A DNA stretch of 64,000 bases, from contig JACDOI010000001.1 in assembly GCA_017656145.1 (NCBI GenBank), positions 60,226-124,225 on the forward strand, read 5' to 3'. Position 1 is the stretch's first letter. Each line of letters starts with the position of its first letter. Position numbers and translations under genes: made by a program. Origin of the DNA: Bacillota bacterium (GTDB lineage Bacteria; Bacillota; Limnochordia; Limnochordales; ZCTH02-B6). Below are positions 40,285 through 51,660 of the stretch, in pieces. A model generated the notes under the pieces. It was not told where the DNA came from. It ran no database searches and worked only from the letters and a program-made list of their open reading frames with translations.

Positions 40285-41133
40285 CTATCCCGCGTGGCTC
40301 CCGCCCAAGCCTTTCGAATGCGGCGCAGGGCCCAATTCCCGCCGGTCCTCCTGCACCCACCGGATGAAGGCTCGCCCCATGTAGCTCAACATCACGATCA
40401 TTCCGCCCAGCTTCATCACCACACCGGCCAATTGCTGATCGGCAAGCGGCGACAATCCCCACACGGACGGCGCTTGGGCGTAGAACTCATAGAACACCGA
40501 ATCGGCAAAGGTGATACCGGCGAACACCGGCAGCTGCACCAGCAAAATGAGAAAGATGTAAACCACCTGGGCTCCGTACGACAGCGCCGGCAACTCGCGA
40601 CTGGAGCTGACCAGGGGCCACCACATCATCAGCGCCGTGATCACCATCAGCGCGTGCTGAACCGGATGCAGCCAGTGCGTCAAAAGCGGCGCCTCGTAAA
40701 AGTAGGGAAGATGCCACGCCGCGTTCACGATATTGAACGCCAGCAGGGCGACGACCGGCCGGGTGAGGGCGGTCAAAACCCGCCTCATCCCCGGCCAGCG
40801 CAGGATGTAACTCACGAGCCAGTCCGGCAACCCCGCGATAAAAAGCGGGGGCATTACCATAGTCAACAGCACATGCTGCAACATGTGCACACTGAACAAG
40901 TAATCCTCCGACAGTCCGTGAAGCGGCGTGGCCTCGGCCAGTGCCATCACCGCCATCGCCGCGGTAAAGAAGATCATCGGGCGCCGCTCAATCCGGTCCG
41001 CCAGGCCCAGCCGCTCCCGCACGGGCCCAACGAGGTAAAAGTAAACCGTACAGAACCCGAAGATGACTGCCAGAACTTCCGGGTACCACCAGCGCAATGC
41101 CCCGGCCTGCGCATGGGCAAGGACACCAGGCAA
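40285..41133 (-). CDS. ctaG: Cytochrome c oxidase assembly factor CtaG (caa3 type)
   Basis: FSVHMLQHVLLTMVMPPLFIAGLP and multiple TM helices; next to ctaCDEF. Confidence 0.9.
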   Translation of the reverse strand: MPGVLAHAQAGALRWWYPEVLAVIFGFCTVYFYLVGPVRERLGLADRIERRPMIFFTAAMAVMALAEATPLHGLSEDYLFSVHMLQHVLLTMVMPPLFIAGLPDWLVSYILRWPGMRRVLTALTRPVVALLAFNIVNAAWHLPYFYEAPLLTHWLHPVQHALMVITALMMWWPLVSSSRELPALSYGAQVVYIFLILLVQLPVFAGITFADSVFYEFYAQAPSVWGLSPLADQQLAGVVMKLGGMIVMLSYMGRAFIRWVQEDRRELGPAPHSKGLGGSHAG

Positions 41134-41148
41134 AGTCCCTAGGCCTCC

Positions 41149-41451
41149 TTAGGCCAGAATGGCCGTCACCGCCAGCGCGATCAGGATCGCCAGAACGACG
41201 CCTACCGCAAAGAAACCGGAGTAGACCCGGCTATCGTACTTCAAATGCATGAACACCGAGGCCACCAAGAGAAACTTCCACGCGGAAAGCCCAACGAGCA
41301 CCGGCGCCAGCACCGGGCGCAGGGCCTCCAGGTAAATGACCGCCACCTCGACTACGGTCAGCACAAAGAGCATGACGCCGACCTTAAGATACTCCCGCGT
41401 GCCCGCGTGGGCGTGACCGGCGTGAGCCCTATCCATCGCTCGCTCGCCCAT
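41149..41451 (-). CDS. ctaF: Cytochrome c oxidase subunit IV
   Basis: VLTVVEVAVIYLEAL...WKFLLVASVFMHLKYDSRVYSGFF. Confidence 0.88.
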   Translation of the reverse strand: MGERAMDRAHAGHAHAGTREYLKVGVMLFVLTVVEVAVIYLEALRPVLAPVLVGLSAWKFLLVASVFMHLKYDSRVYSGFFAVGVVLAILIALAVTAILA

Positions 41452-41454
41452 TGA

Positions 41455-42093
41455 TTACACCCCCGCCTCCGTCAGCAAGAAGACAACCGTGAAGATCACG
41501 ATCCACACCACATCTACAAAGTGCCAGTACAGCCCCGCCACGTCCACGTGAACCGCGTGCTCGCGCCGCAAAGTGCCCCGGAAAGCGCTCACAGCCAGTA
41601 CGGCCAACCATATCATGCCGAAGATGACGTGCGCCTTGTGAAACCCGGTGAGAATGTAGAAGATGCTGCCGAAGATGTTGGTGTTCCACGTAAGTCCGTA
41701 GTGGTGAGCCAGGTGCCACCACTCGTAGAACTGAATAACCAGGAAACCAATCCCACCGAGAATCGTGAACAACAGAAACCGCCCGACGGCCTTGCTCTCG
41801 CCCCGCTGCGCTGCCGATACGCCCAGGGCCATGGTCAGGCTGCTCATCAGCAAGATGAACGTGCTGACCGTGGTCAGCGGGATGTTGACCACCTCGTCGG
41901 GATGCGGACCGACCACGCTCCGGTACCGGAACACCATGTACGTCGTGATCAGCGCCGCGAAGAACATCGACTCGGATGCGATGAACAGCCACGTCGCCAG
42001 CTTATGATTGGGAATACCCAACGAAGTATGATGCTCGTGCCCGTGGGCCGCTGCTCCTGCGGGCATACTCGCCGCGTGGGACGAGTGGCTCAT
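41455..42093 (-). CDS. ctaE: Cytochrome c oxidase subunit III
   Basis: FIASESMFFAALITTYMVFRYRS, GFHKAHVIFGMIWLA, YWHFVDVVWIVIFTVVFL. Confidence 0.93.
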   Translation of the reverse strand: MSHSSHAASMPAGAAAHGHEHHTSLGIPNHKLATWLFIASESMFFAALITTYMVFRYRSVVGPHPDEVVNIPLTTVSTFILLMSSLTMALGVSAAQRGESKAVGRFLLFTILGGIGFLVIQFYEWWHLAHHYGLTWNTNIFGSIFYILTGFHKAHVIFGMIWLAVLAVSAFRGTLRREHAVHVDVAGLYWHFVDVVWIVIFTVVFLLTEAGV

Positions 42094-43967
42094 TACTGCT
42101 CGCCTCCAGGTTGAATGATCCGCATGTTGTCGCCCTCAAAGCCCCAGCCTATCAGGCCGAGGAGGGAAAGCACAATGCCGCCGACGAAGACGGGCATGCT
42201 GTAGAGCAACCCGTAACCGGCAATGAACAGCCCCAACGAGACCAGAAGGGGCATATAGCTCCCACCGGGCATGGCGATGGGCTCCGCCGGGCCGTCGGAT
42301 TCGGCCGAGGCCGCCACCGCAGCACCCTCAGCCAGTTGCGGATGCTTCCGAACCCAGAGCTCGTCCCGGCTTGACACGTTCGGCAAGCGGGCAAAGTTGT
42401 ACTCAGGGGCCGGCGACGGAATCGCCCACTCCAGCGTCCGGCCGTCCCAAGGGTCAGCCGGCGCCCGCTCGCCGTTGCGAAGACTCGTTACCAGGTTGTA
42501 CAGCGTGATCAAGATGCTGACGGCCATAATCAGCGCGCCCAGGGTCGACGTAGCGTTCAAGCCGTCCCAGCCCATGCCGGCCGAGTACGTGTAAATCCGC
42601 CGGGGCATGCCCATGACGCCCAGAATGTTCATCGGGAAGAACGTCAAGTTGAACCCGACAAACAGCGTCCAGAACGCAACCTTCCCCAAGCGCTCGTCGA
42701 GCATCCTGCCGAACATCTTGGGACCCCAGTAGTGCAGCGCCGACATCAGCGAGAACAGAGCACCGCCGATCATCACGTAGTGGAAATGCCCGACCACAAA
42801 GTACGTGTGATGGATCTGCGTGTTGGACGGCGCCGCCGACAGCATGACCCCGGTAAGGCCGCCGATGAGGAACAGCGCCAGGAAGCCCAGCGAGTACAAC
42901 ATCGCTGCGGTAAACCGGAGGCGGCCGCCGAACAGCGTTCCGATCCAGTTGAACATCTTAATGCCCGTCGGGACCGCGATGATCATTGTCGCCAAGGAAA
43001 AGATGGTGTTCACCACAGGTCCCATACCGACGGTGAACAAGTGGTGAGACCAGACACCGAAGCCGACAAAGCCGATGAGCATCGTGGAAAACACCATGAC
43101 CGAATATCCAAAGAGCGGCTTGCGGGAAAAGACCGGCAGCACTTCGGATACGATGCCCATGGCCGGGAGGACGATGATGTATACCTCCGGGTGGCCAAAC
43201 ACCCAGAACAGGTGGTGGTAGAGCGTCAGGTCCGCTCCAGAGAACACGTCGAAGAACACAGTGCCGAACACACGGTCGAACAACAGGAGGAGCAGTGCGA
43301 CGGTGATGACCGGGAACGAGAAGACGATCAGGAACGACGTCACCAGCGTCGCCCAGGCGAACATGGGCATGCGCATCAGACTCATGCCCGGAGCCCGCAT
43401 ATTAAGGATGGTCACGATGAAATTGAACCCAGACACCAAAGTGCCGATACCCGCAAGGAGCAACCCGATGATCCAGAAGTCGACACCGAGGCCCGGATTG
43501 AACTCAGACAAGCTGTAGTTGGGATAACCGAACCAACCGGCGTCCGATGGGCCACCCAGCACCCAGCTGGAATTCAGGAAGATGCCGCCGGCGAGGAACA
43601 TCCAGTAACTGAGGGCGTTCAACTTCGGAAACGCCACGTCCCTGGCGCCGACCAGCAACGGGATAAAGTAGTTGAAAAACGCAGCCGTCAGCGGCATGAT
43701 GGCCAGGAAAATCATCGTCGTGGCGTGCATCGTGAACAGCTGGTTGAACAAGTCCGGCGCCACCAAATCTTGCTCGGGCCGGGCCAGCTGCAGGCGAATG
43801 AGCAGCGCCTCCACGCCGCCGATGAGAAAGAACGCCAGCGCAGTCCAAAAGTACAGGATGCCGATGCGCTTGTGGTCAACGGTCGTGACCCAGCTCCAGA
43901 AACCAGTCCGAGCTCTGGGTTTGGGCAACGCCTGCCAGAAGGAGCGTTCCAAAGTCGTTGTTGCCAT
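42093..43967 (-). CDS. ctaD: Cytochrome c oxidase subunit I
   Basis: WVTTVDHKRIGILYF, HHLFWVFGHPEVYI, GVWSHHLFTVG, THHTYFVVGHFHYVM-like haem/Cu ligands. Confidence 0.96.
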   Translation of the reverse strand: MATTTLERSFWQALPKPRARTGFWSWVTTVDHKRIGILYFWTALAFFLIGGVEALLIRLQLARPEQDLVAPDLFNQLFTMHATTMIFLAIMPLTAAFFNYFIPLLVGARDVAFPKLNALSYWMFLAGGIFLNSSWVLGGPSDAGWFGYPNYSLSEFNPGLGVDFWIIGLLLAGIGTLVSGFNFIVTILNMRAPGMSLMRMPMFAWATLVTSFLIVFSFPVITVALLLLLFDRVFGTVFFDVFSGADLTLYHHLFWVFGHPEVYIIVLPAMGIVSEVLPVFSRKPLFGYSVMVFSTMLIGFVGFGVWSHHLFTVGMGPVVNTIFSLATMIIAVPTGIKMFNWIGTLFGGRLRFTAAMLYSLGFLALFLIGGLTGVMLSAAPSNTQIHHTYFVVGHFHYVMIGGALFSLMSALHYWGPKMFGRMLDERLGKVAFWTLFVGFNLTFFPMNILGVMGMPRRIYTYSAGMGWDGLNATSTLGALIMAVSILITLYNLVTSLRNGERAPADPWDGRTLEWAIPSPAPEYNFARLPNVSSRDELWVRKHPQLAEGAAVAASAESDGPAEPIAMPGGSYMPLLVSLGLFIAGYGLLYSMPVFVGGIVLSLLGLIGWGFEGDNMRIIQPGGEQ

Positions 43968-44044
43968 GGCCGATCTCCTCTTCTCCCAAACGATTTCCCA
44001 CAGTCTCCCCGAGCGAGCCGCCCGATCGGCTCATCCCCGGCGGA

Positions 44045-45151
44045 CTAGCGCAAGCTGCGCAAGTAGGCTACGACATCGTTGAGTTCACTGTCCGTCAGCC
44101 CGACCCGCGGCATAAGCGCCCCGGGTTTCACAGACTGCGGATCGTCGATCCATCGAGCCAGGTTTTCCGGGGTGTTCTCCAGGATGCCGGCCGCGAGAGT
44201 CGTCCGCAGGCCGATGTCGGTCAGATTGGGACCCGCCACTCCCCGGGCCGCCGTGCCTTCAATGCTGTGGCACCCAAAGCACGCCCGGGTCTCAAACACT
44301 TGCCGCCCCCGTTCGACGGCCTGGCGCTCCGCCTCGCTGGTCACTACGGGCCCCCGGCCCCAGTTGTCCGCCCACTGCTCGAACTCCGCAGGCGGCAGCG
44401 CTACAACCCGCAGGCGCATGTTGGCATGGTGGGTGCCGCACATTTCCGCGCACTGGCCGTAGTAGACGCCGGGCTCATCCGCCTGGAACCACATGCGATT
44501 CACCCGGCCCGGGATGGCATCCATCTTGCCGGCAAGCTTCGGGACCCAGAATTTGTGGATGACATCGTCCGACTCGATCACCAGCTCGACCGGCCGGCCC
44601 ACCGGAATGCGCATTTCATTTCCTGTGACGATGCCGAGCTCGGGGTATTGGAATTCCCACCACCACTGATGGCCGACGACCCGCACTTTAATGGGGTCGC
44701 CCTCCGGGTCGGCAGCGAGGGCAAACGAGTATCGCACCGTCGGAATCGCGATCACGATAAGGAGCAAGAAGGGGATAAGCGTCCACACCAGCTCGAGCTT
44801 GTGACTGCCTTCGATCTGCGGCGGCAGATCCTGCTCGCCAGCGGCGGCGCTTTCCCGCCGGGCGGCCGCTCCGCCCGGCGCGCTCCCGGCGGCCGCGGCT
44901 CCTTTCGCCCGGAACCGCACAAGCGTATACACCAGGACACCAGAAACGGTGACAAAGATCCCGATCATGATCCACAGAGTGAGCAAGAACAGCCGCCCTT
45001 GCATCTCTGCGACCGGTCCTGCCGGATCAAGCCAGTATTGCGGCGCGGCCATCGCTGCCTGTGAGGGCAAAAAGGCCAACAACAGCCCCCCCAAAATCAA
45101 CCCGCGCCACATCGCCGACTTCACGCTACACATGTCCCACGCCTCACCCAC
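44045..45151 (-). CDS. ctaC: Cytochrome c oxidase subunit II with fused cytochrome c domain
   Basis: CuA motif YGQCAEMCGTHHANM; C-terminal ACFGCHSIEGT haem c site. Confidence 0.94.
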   Translation of the reverse strand: MGEAWDMCSVKSAMWRGLILGGLLLAFLPSQAAMAAPQYWLDPAGPVAEMQGRLFLLTLWIMIGIFVTVSGVLVYTLVRFRAKGAAAAGSAPGGAAARRESAAAGEQDLPPQIEGSHKLELVWTLIPFLLLIVIAIPTVRYSFALAADPEGDPIKVRVVGHQWWWEFQYPELGIVTGNEMRIPVGRPVELVIESDDVIHKFWVPKLAGKMDAIPGRVNRMWFQADEPGVYYGQCAEMCGTHHANMRLRVVALPPAEFEQWADNWGRGPVVTSEAERQAVERGRQVFETRACFGCHSIEGTAARGVAGPNLTDIGLRTTLAAGILENTPENLARWIDDPQSVKPGALMPRVGLTDSELNDVVAYLRSLR

Positions 45152-45318
45152 ATTTGTCCAGTGTGATTAATGACGACCGTCCCCATGTGCGAGGGACAAA
45201 CACCCGTATCATTCTCGACAAAGTGCCAATTTCCTTCCGGCGAGTCCTCGGTCTCACCGCGCGGTACAGATCATTCCGCAAGCCCGACGATGAGCCCAGC
45301 GCCGGCGCAACGCCCCCC

Positions 45319-46473
45319 TCACTCCCAATGCTCCGGATTCAATCCCTCAAGATCCGGCGTCACGAACCGGCCGTCCTCCCGGACAAGCTCGCCGTCGAAG
45401 TAGATCCGGCCCCCGCCCCACTCGGGACGCTGGATGCACACCAGGTCCCAATGAATCGCCGACCGGTTGCCGTTGTCGGCTTCATTGTATGCGCTGCCTG
45501 GCGTCAGGTGGAAACTGCCGGCAATCTTCTCGTCAAACAGCGTATCCTTCATGGGCCAAAGGATCCGGGGATTGACGCCGATCGCGAATTCCCCCACGTA
45601 CCGGGAGCCCTCATCGGTGTCCAAGATCCGAAACATCCGATCCGAGTCGCTCGCGACCCCGTCCACGATTCTTCCGTCGCGAAACGTGAGGCGCACGTTC
45701 TCGAACGTGAACCCGCCGTAGACCGACGGCACGTTGAAGGTCACGGTACCGTTGACGGAATCCCGCACCGGCGCCGTAAACACTTCTCCATCGGGGATAT
45801 TGCGGCGTCCCGCGCACAATACGGCTGGCATCCCCCGAACCGAGAAACGCAAGTCCGTGCCCGGCCCGGTGATGCGGACCTCGTCGGCCTGCTCCAGGCG
45901 TCGGGCGAGCGCCTCCATCGCGGCACCCAGGCGCTCGTAATCCAACAAGCACGCGTTAAAGTAGAAGTCGGTGAACGCCGGCACGCTCATGTTGGCGCTA
46001 AAAGCCATCGCCGCGGTCGGATACCGCAGAACGCACCATTTCGTGCGGGGTACCCGCACCCGGCCGTGGACCGGTTCCCACCAGTGTTTCTGGTACAGGG
46101 TCATCCGGTCCGCCGGCACCTCAGACAGTTCGGCCGGATTGCGCCAGCCCCGAATGGCCACGTAGGCGTCCATCTGCTCCATGAACGCGGCCTCGTGGGC
46201 GCCGATGGCCGCCAGCTGTTCCCGAGAAGCTCCGGTCAGGAGCGCACCGAGCAGACTGTAATCCTTAACCCAGAGGAACGGCACCGCCCCCGCGGCATAC
46301 GCCTCGGCGATCAGCGCTCGGGCCAGCGGTTCCCCCTCGTCGACAAGTTCGATCAGCACCTTTTCGCCCGGTTGCAGCTTTGTTGAATACCGGATCAACG
46401 TACGGGCCAGCCGCAAAAGCCGTGGGTCCCTCGCATCAGCCGGCACCCGCTGTCTCCCTCGCTTCCCCCGCAA
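45319..46473 (-). CDS. Aminopeptidase, M29 (thermophilic/AmpS-like) family
   Basis: YSTKLQPGEKVLIELVDEGEPLARALIAEAYAAGAVPFL; GEFAIGVNPRI, SAIHWDLVCIQRPEWGGGRIYFDGELVREDGRFV. Confidence 0.9.
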   Translation of the reverse strand: MRGKRGRQRVPADARDPRLLRLARTLIRYSTKLQPGEKVLIELVDEGEPLARALIAEAYAAGAVPFLWVKDYSLLGALLTGASREQLAAIGAHEAAFMEQMDAYVAIRGWRNPAELSEVPADRMTLYQKHWWEPVHGRVRVPRTKWCVLRYPTAAMAFSANMSVPAFTDFYFNACLLDYERLGAAMEALARRLEQADEVRITGPGTDLRFSVRGMPAVLCAGRRNIPDGEVFTAPVRDSVNGTVTFNVPSVYGGFTFENVRLTFRDGRIVDGVASDSDRMFRILDTDEGSRYVGEFAIGVNPRILWPMKDTLFDEKIAGSFHLTPGSAYNEADNGNRSAIHWDLVCIQRPEWGGGRIYFDGELVREDGRFVTPDLEGLNPEHWE

Positions 46474-46764
46474 TGTTACCCGTATTATCTGTACACCAAT
46501 CTTTCGGGTGCGGCAACCCTTCTTTCAACCAGGCCGTGGCCGGGTGGGTGGGCGGCGTGCTGATGTTTGCCGCATTGCCTTGGGATAAGCTGGCCGTCGG
46601 GCTGGTCGCCCTGACGGGCGGCATGAATCGCTTCTTTCTGCTGCCCGCGCCGAAGCGGCCCGCTAAGGATCTGCCCGGAGTTTTGCGGTTTTGGACATTC
46701 CGGTCCCCGTGGACGGAGCCCGGGAACTGTTGCGCCTGGCTGATGCGGCGATGAACCGGCCGGT

Positions 46765-47367
46765 TTAGCGCCCCCCAGGCATCGTAGAGCCGGGGGCCGG
46801 TCTTGAGGGTTCGCCGGAACCGCTTCCGTACGTGTAGAATCCCCTTCCCGTCTTGCGTCCCAAAGCCCCGCTGTACACCAGGTTGCGATGGGTGGCCGTG
46901 GTCTGAAACCGCTCTCCCAAATGCCCGCGCAAACTCTCCAAAATGGCGTACGCGACGTTTAACCCGGACCAATCGGCCGTCTCCAACGGTCCCATGGAAT
47001 GGCCCAGCCCTAACCGGCACGCCTTATCGATGTCGCCGGCGCCGGCCACTCCTTCCTCGAGTATGCGCATGGCCTCCGCCCACAAGGCGGCGATGAGCCG
47101 GGTCGTGATGAACGCCGGGCTGTCCTTGCACGTCACCGCTTCCTTGCCCATCCGCCGGGCGGCCTCCTCGACCCGCCGGTGGGTTTCGTCGGAGGTGATC
47201 CGGCCCCGGACGATTTCCACAAGATTCATCAATACCGGCGGGTTGAAAACATGCATGCCGCACACCCGATCGGGCCTTTGGGTAGCCGCGGCCAGGCGGG
47301 TGATGCTGAACTGGGACGTGTTGCTGGCCACGCCCGCACCCACCACCGCGATGCGCTCGCCCTCCAC
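46765..47367 (-). pseudogene. 3-hydroxyacyl-CoA dehydrogenase remnant, internally deleted
   Basis: ERIAVVGAG joins directly to VASNTSQFSITRLAAATQRPDRVCGMHVFNPPVLMNLVEIV; most of the Rossmann NAD-binding region is missing. Confidence 0.75.
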
Positions 47368-47394
47368 CGCAACGCCCCCCTCCCGGCGCCGGGT

Positions 47395-49134
47395 TCAACC
47401 CCCGCCGTACACTTCCACTTCCGCGATCCACATCAGATCCGGCCGCCCGGCCGGTCCCCCTCCCGCCGGCTGTCGAATGCGCAACCGGTCTGTGACGACC
47501 GGAAGAAAAGACGCGGAGTGCCTGGCCACGTTGCTCCTGCCGTCCGGATCCAGGTGGTGGAACACCGCCTGCCACCCCAGATCGGTCCATACCTCCACGA
47601 CATACTCCCGGGAGCTGCGATACTTGTCCCGGTCCCGGGCCCAGTACATGTCCACCCGATCGATCGGGTGCGGATTGTCCCAAGCCAGCTCAATCCAATG
47701 GTCTTGCGGGATCTCGGCCGACGCCCACGCGACTTTGGTCCAACGGCCGATCTCGAGCTCGTCGTTGAGGCGCCCGTCCGTCAGCGGCCCGGGCCCGTAC
47801 CCGGGAAACGACGAATCGACAGCCACCCGGGCCCAACGCGCCAGGTTGGGCCGGGACGGGCGGTCGTACGCCGGGCCGGTCGCAAAAACCGGCGGCGCCC
47901 TCGGCGGTATGACCTGGTCGGGGAGATGGGGCCGGGCGAACCCGCCGGATGAGTCCCGACCCGGAATCGTTGCGGCGGCGGCGAAAGGCCCATGCTGGAG
48001 GAGGGCAAAATGCTCGTCGAGCAAGTAGTCTGCCGCAAACAGCGCCACCCCGCCCCACGGGGAAGACCGAACCGTTTCGATCTGCGCGAGAAATTGCTCG
48101 GGACTGCCCGCCGACACCAACAACCCCGGGACGATGCGGGAGCGGCGCGGTCCGAGGTCCTCTATCGACGCCAGCATCTCGCGCAAGAGCGGAAGGTGAG
48201 ACGCATACGCCATTGGAACCGCGAAGTCGATCCAGCCGTTGACCAGCCAATGCTCCCAGTTTTGCCGGACCCGGTGGCGGGCCTCCCGAATTTCCGGGAT
48301 GACCGCCGCAGAAACGATCAAGTCCGGGCTGACCGCCCGAACCGCCAAAGCCAGATCCCGGACGAACGCGGTCACTTGCGCTTCCTGCCACAGTTGCCAG
48401 TCCGCCGCGGCGCTGCTCGTCCCGGCCGCCGGCGCGTCCATGCCGGTTTCGTCGCGATACCGGGCGGCAGAGGCGGACACGCCTCGACAAGAACCGTCGC
48501 CGTACCGCACGTAATCCAGATGGATTCCTTGCACGGGGTAGCGGCTGAGAATGCTGAGAAACTCTTCCATTAGGAACTTCCGGACGGCGGGCAAGGCGGG
48601 GCTGAGCCACAGCGACCGGCCACTGGCGGCGCCCGAGCCGCCAAGTTCATCCGGGCATTCGGCCCATCCTGGATGGGCGGCCAACACCGGTCCGGGGGAA
48701 CCGAGACCGCCGGCGAACACCCACACCCAAGGATGGACCTCCATCCCGCGGCGACCGGCCTCGCGGGCGATAAGCTCCAGCGGATCTTCGGGCCAGGCGG
48801 CAAAGCGCGGGTCCTGGTAGGGCCCCGGATAAAGGGTCAACCCCCGGAACACCGCTTCGGGAAAAACCACGTTGACGTTGGCCACCTGCAGCCGATCCAG
48901 CAGGCGGACCACACCTCCGGGCCCAGCCCGACCCAAAAAGGCGTTGGAGATCCAAACCGCCCGTACTTCCGACCCGACCGGGGATCCGGTTCCTCCTCCA
49001 TCCCCTGTTGCTGCCGCCGGTCTGGCTGCGCGAGCCGCCGGGGTTCCCGCAACGACAAGCCCAGCCACCGCGCCGGACGCGATGAGAGCGACGGCAAGCG
49101 CGAGCCTGGACGCGAAGGCTTTCCGGGGTCTCAT
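47395..49134 (-). CDS. GHL10-like (COG1649) glycoside hydrolase family protein with C-terminal discoidin-like domain
   Basis: [55 protein letters not shown]-terminal [18 protein letters not shown]. Confidence 0.82.
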   Translation of the reverse strand: MRPRKAFASRLALAVALIASGAVAGLVVAGTPAARAARPAAATGDGGGTGSPVGSEVRAVWISNAFLGRAGPGGVVRLLDRLQVANVNVVFPEAVFRGLTLYPGPYQDPRFAAWPEDPLELIAREAGRRGMEVHPWVWVFAGGLGSPGPVLAAHPGWAECPDELGGSGAASGRSLWLSPALPAVRKFLMEEFLSILSRYPVQGIHLDYVRYGDGSCRGVSASAARYRDETGMDAPAAGTSSAAADWQLWQEAQVTAFVRDLALAVRAVSPDLIVSAAVIPEIREARHRVRQNWEHWLVNGWIDFAVPMAYASHLPLLREMLASIEDLGPRRSRIVPGLLVSAGSPEQFLAQIETVRSSPWGGVALFAADYLLDEHFALLQHGPFAAAATIPGRDSSGGFARPHLPDQVIPPRAPPVFATGPAYDRPSRPNLARWARVAVDSSFPGYGPGPLTDGRLNDELEIGRWTKVAWASAEIPQDHWIELAWDNPHPIDRVDMYWARDRDKYRSSREYVVEVWTDLGWQAVFHHLDPDGRSNVARHSASFLPVVTDRLRIRQPAGGGPAGRPDLMWIAEVEVYGGG

Positions 49135-50390
49135 GGCCTGTCGGCCAGCGCTCGGGTCGGGCGGGCGAACCGGGCCGCTACATAGTCTTCCAGGATGGTG
49201 ATGAACTCCGACACGATGTTGTCCCCGCGCAAAGTGGTGAGCAAGCGGCCGTCGACGTACACCGGCGCCTTCGGTTCTTCGAACGTTCCCGGCAGCGAGA
49301 TGCCGATGTCAGCATGCTTGCTTTCCCCGGGACCGTTGACGACGCAGCCCATGACCGCGACCTTAAGCCCCTCCACACCGGGGTATTGCTGGCGCCAGAC
49401 GGGCATGCGACCCTGGATGTGGCGCTGCACCGCGTCTGCCAACTCCTGGAAAAAGGTGCTGGACGTCCTGCCGCATCCGGGACAAGCGGTTACCTGCGGT
49501 GCGAACGACCGCAGCTCGAGCGACTGCAAGATCTGCTGGCATACCCGGACTTCTTCGGCCCGGTCGCCCCCAGGCCGGGGCGTCAGCGACACCCGGATCG
49601 TGTCGCCAATCCCTTCATGTAGAAGGACGGCCAAAGCGGCGGTGCTGGCGATGATGCCTTTCACGCCCATACCGGCCTCGGTGAGGCCAAGATGCAACGG
49701 GTAATCGCACAGCGACGCCAGGCGCCTGTAGACCTTGACGAGGTCCCGCACCCCTGACACCTTGGCGCTGATGACGATCCGATCGTGGGGCAACCCGCAC
49801 TCCTCCGCGTAGGCGGCGGACTGCAAGGCGCTTTGGACCATGGCCTCCATGGTCACCGACTTGGCATCCAGCGGTTCGGGCCGCCGGGCGTTTTCGTCCA
49901 TTAGGCGGGTCAGGAGAGCCTGATCCAGAGAACCCCAGTTGACACCGATGCGCACGGGCTTGTCGAAGCGAATGGCCTGCTCAATGATGGTGCGGAAATG
50001 GTCGTCCCGGCGGCGGGTGCCGACGTTGCCCGGATTGATCCGATACTTGTCCAGCGCCCGGGCCATGTCGGGAAACCGGGTCAACAGGAGATGGCCGTTG
50101 TAATGGAAGTCGCCGACGATAGGCGTGGTGCACCCACTCTTCCGTAACCGCTCGACGATGTGCGGAACGGCCCGGGCAGCGTCTTCGTTGTTGACTGTGA
50201 TTCGAACGATTTCACTGCCCGCTTCCGCCAGCTCCCGCACCTGGGCGACGGTCGCGTCCACATCGGCGGTGTCGGTGTTGGTCATCGACTGCACCACGAC
50301 AGGGTGTCCACCGCCGATGGGAACCCCTCCTACCCGGACCGTCACCGACCGCCGGCGAGCCCCGCTTGGCGGCGACTCCGCGACTTCCAT
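49131..50390 (-). CDS. ispG: 4-hydroxy-3-methylbut-2-enyl diphosphate synthase
   Basis: [57 protein letters not shown] at 50390 follows GGAGGG. Confidence 0.94.
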   Translation of the reverse strand: MEVAESPPSGARRRSVTVRVGGVPIGGGHPVVVQSMTNTDTADVDATVAQVRELAEAGSEIVRITVNNEDAARAVPHIVERLRKSGCTTPIVGDFHYNGHLLLTRFPDMARALDKYRINPGNVGTRRRDDHFRTIIEQAIRFDKPVRIGVNWGSLDQALLTRLMDENARRPEPLDAKSVTMEAMVQSALQSAAYAEECGLPHDRIVISAKVSGVRDLVKVYRRLASLCDYPLHLGLTEAGMGVKGIIASTAALAVLLHEGIGDTIRVSLTPRPGGDRAEEVRVCQQILQSLELRSFAPQVTACPGCGRTSSTFFQELADAVQRHIQGRMPVWRQQYPGVEGLKVAVMGCVVNGPGESKHADIGISLPGTFEEPKAPVYVDGRLLTTLRGDNIVSEFITILEDYVAARFARPTRALADRP

Positions 50391-50428
50391 CAACGGACTT
50401 CCCTCCGTCTGCGGCATGTGACATTCCG

Positions 50429-50456
50429 ATTATACCACAGGCCGGTTGGGGGGCAA
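50429..50456 (-). promoter_or_regulatory. Sigma-A-like promoter for ispG: TTGCCC-N16-TATAAT
   Basis: Minus strand TTGCCC (50456-50451), 16-nt spacer, TATAAT (50434-50429), about 40 nt upstream of the ispG start. Confidence 0.7.
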
Positions 50457-50592
50457 TCGACCCCGGAAGGTACTCCGCGGTCGAATGTCGTAGTAGCGGT
50501 GGTGCTCAGTCGGCGCATGAAAGACTGAGCCGTAGGATACACCAGTCCGGGCGCTGGCGATTCCCCGCGAGAGGAGAGTCGCACAAAGAGCG

Positions 50593-51660
50593 ATGGAACT
50601 GGGCATTTATACGTTTGTCGAAAACACTTCGGAGTTCACGCTGGACTCGCCCATCGGCGACGATGAGCGCATGCGCCGTCTCCTTGAGGAAGTCCAGCTG
50701 GCGGACGAGGTGGGCCTAGACGTATTCGGCATCGGCGAGCATCACCGGCCCGAGTACTTGTCCTCCGCGCCGGCCGTCATCCTGGCCGCCGCGGCGACCC
50801 GCACCCGGCGCATCCGGCTTACCAGCGCGGTGACGGTGCTGAGTTCCGACGATCCCGTCCGGGTGTTTCAGCAATTCGCGACTCTTGACCTTTTGTCGGG
50901 AGGGCGGGCGGAAATCATGGTGGGGCGCGGCTCGTTCATCGAGTCGTTTCCCCTGTTCGGCTACGATCTCGCCGAGTACGACGAGCTGTTCGACGAGAAG
51001 CTCGGGCTCCTGCTCCAGATCCGGGACAACCCCGCCGCCGTGCGCTGGTCCGGCCGGCACCGGCCCGCCATTGACGGCCTGGGCGTCCATCCCCGTCCCG
51101 TGCAACACCCGCTGCCCGTCTGGGTGGCGGTGGGCGGCACCCCCCGTTCGGCCGTCCGTGCGGGGCAGCTCGGCCTTCCCATGGCGCTGGCCATCATCGG
51201 CGGGCTGCCTGAGCGGTTTCGAGCGTTTGTCGACCTTCACCGGAACGCTGCCCGAACGGCCGGTGGCAGCCCCCCGCGCCTGAGCATCAACTCCCATGGG
51301 TTCATTGCGGACACGTCCCAAAAAGCCAGAGATCTGGCGTTTCCCGCCTTCAAGCACGTCATGGACCGGCTGGGCCAAGAGCGGGGCTGGCCGCCCATGA
51401 CCCGCAGCCAGTTCGACGCGTCGTGCACGTTGCGGGGCGCCAACTTCGTCGGCAGCCCCCAGCAGATCGCAGAGAAGATTCTTTACCAGCACGAAATCTT
51501 CGGACACGACCGGTTCCTGCTGCAGTTCACGGTGGGAACCCTTCCCCACCGCGATGTGCTCCGGTCCATCGAGCTGTTCGGCACCGAGGTCGCCCCGGCG
51601 GTGCGGCGGCACATCACTTCCCGAAAGGATGATCGCCGGTGTGCGCCCGATACACCTTGA
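50593..51660 (+). CDS. LLM-class flavin-dependent oxidoreductase
   Basis: [67 protein letters not shown]. Confidence 0.9.
   Translation: MELGIYTFVENTSEFTLDSPIGDDERMRRLLEEVQLADEVGLDVFGIGEHHRPEYLSSAPAVILAAAATRTRRIRLTSAVTVLSSDDPVRVFQQFATLDLLSGGRAEIMVGRGSFIESFPLFGYDLAEYDELFDEKLGLLLQIRDNPAAVRWSGRHRPAIDGLGVHPRPVQHPLPVWVAVGGTPRSAVRAGQLGLPMALAIIGGLPERFRAFVDLHRNAARTAGGSPPRLSINSHGFIADTSQKARDLAFPAFKHVMDRLGQERGWPPMTRSQFDASCTLRGANFVGSPQQIAEKILYQHEIFGHDRFLLQFTVGTLPHRDVLRSIELFGTEVAPAVRRHITSRKDDRRCAPDTP

Noticed and set aside
42732-44048. 438-aa plus-strand ORF opposite ctaD
   Set aside because: Asp/Arg/His/Gln-rich antisense translation of conserved CtaD codons.
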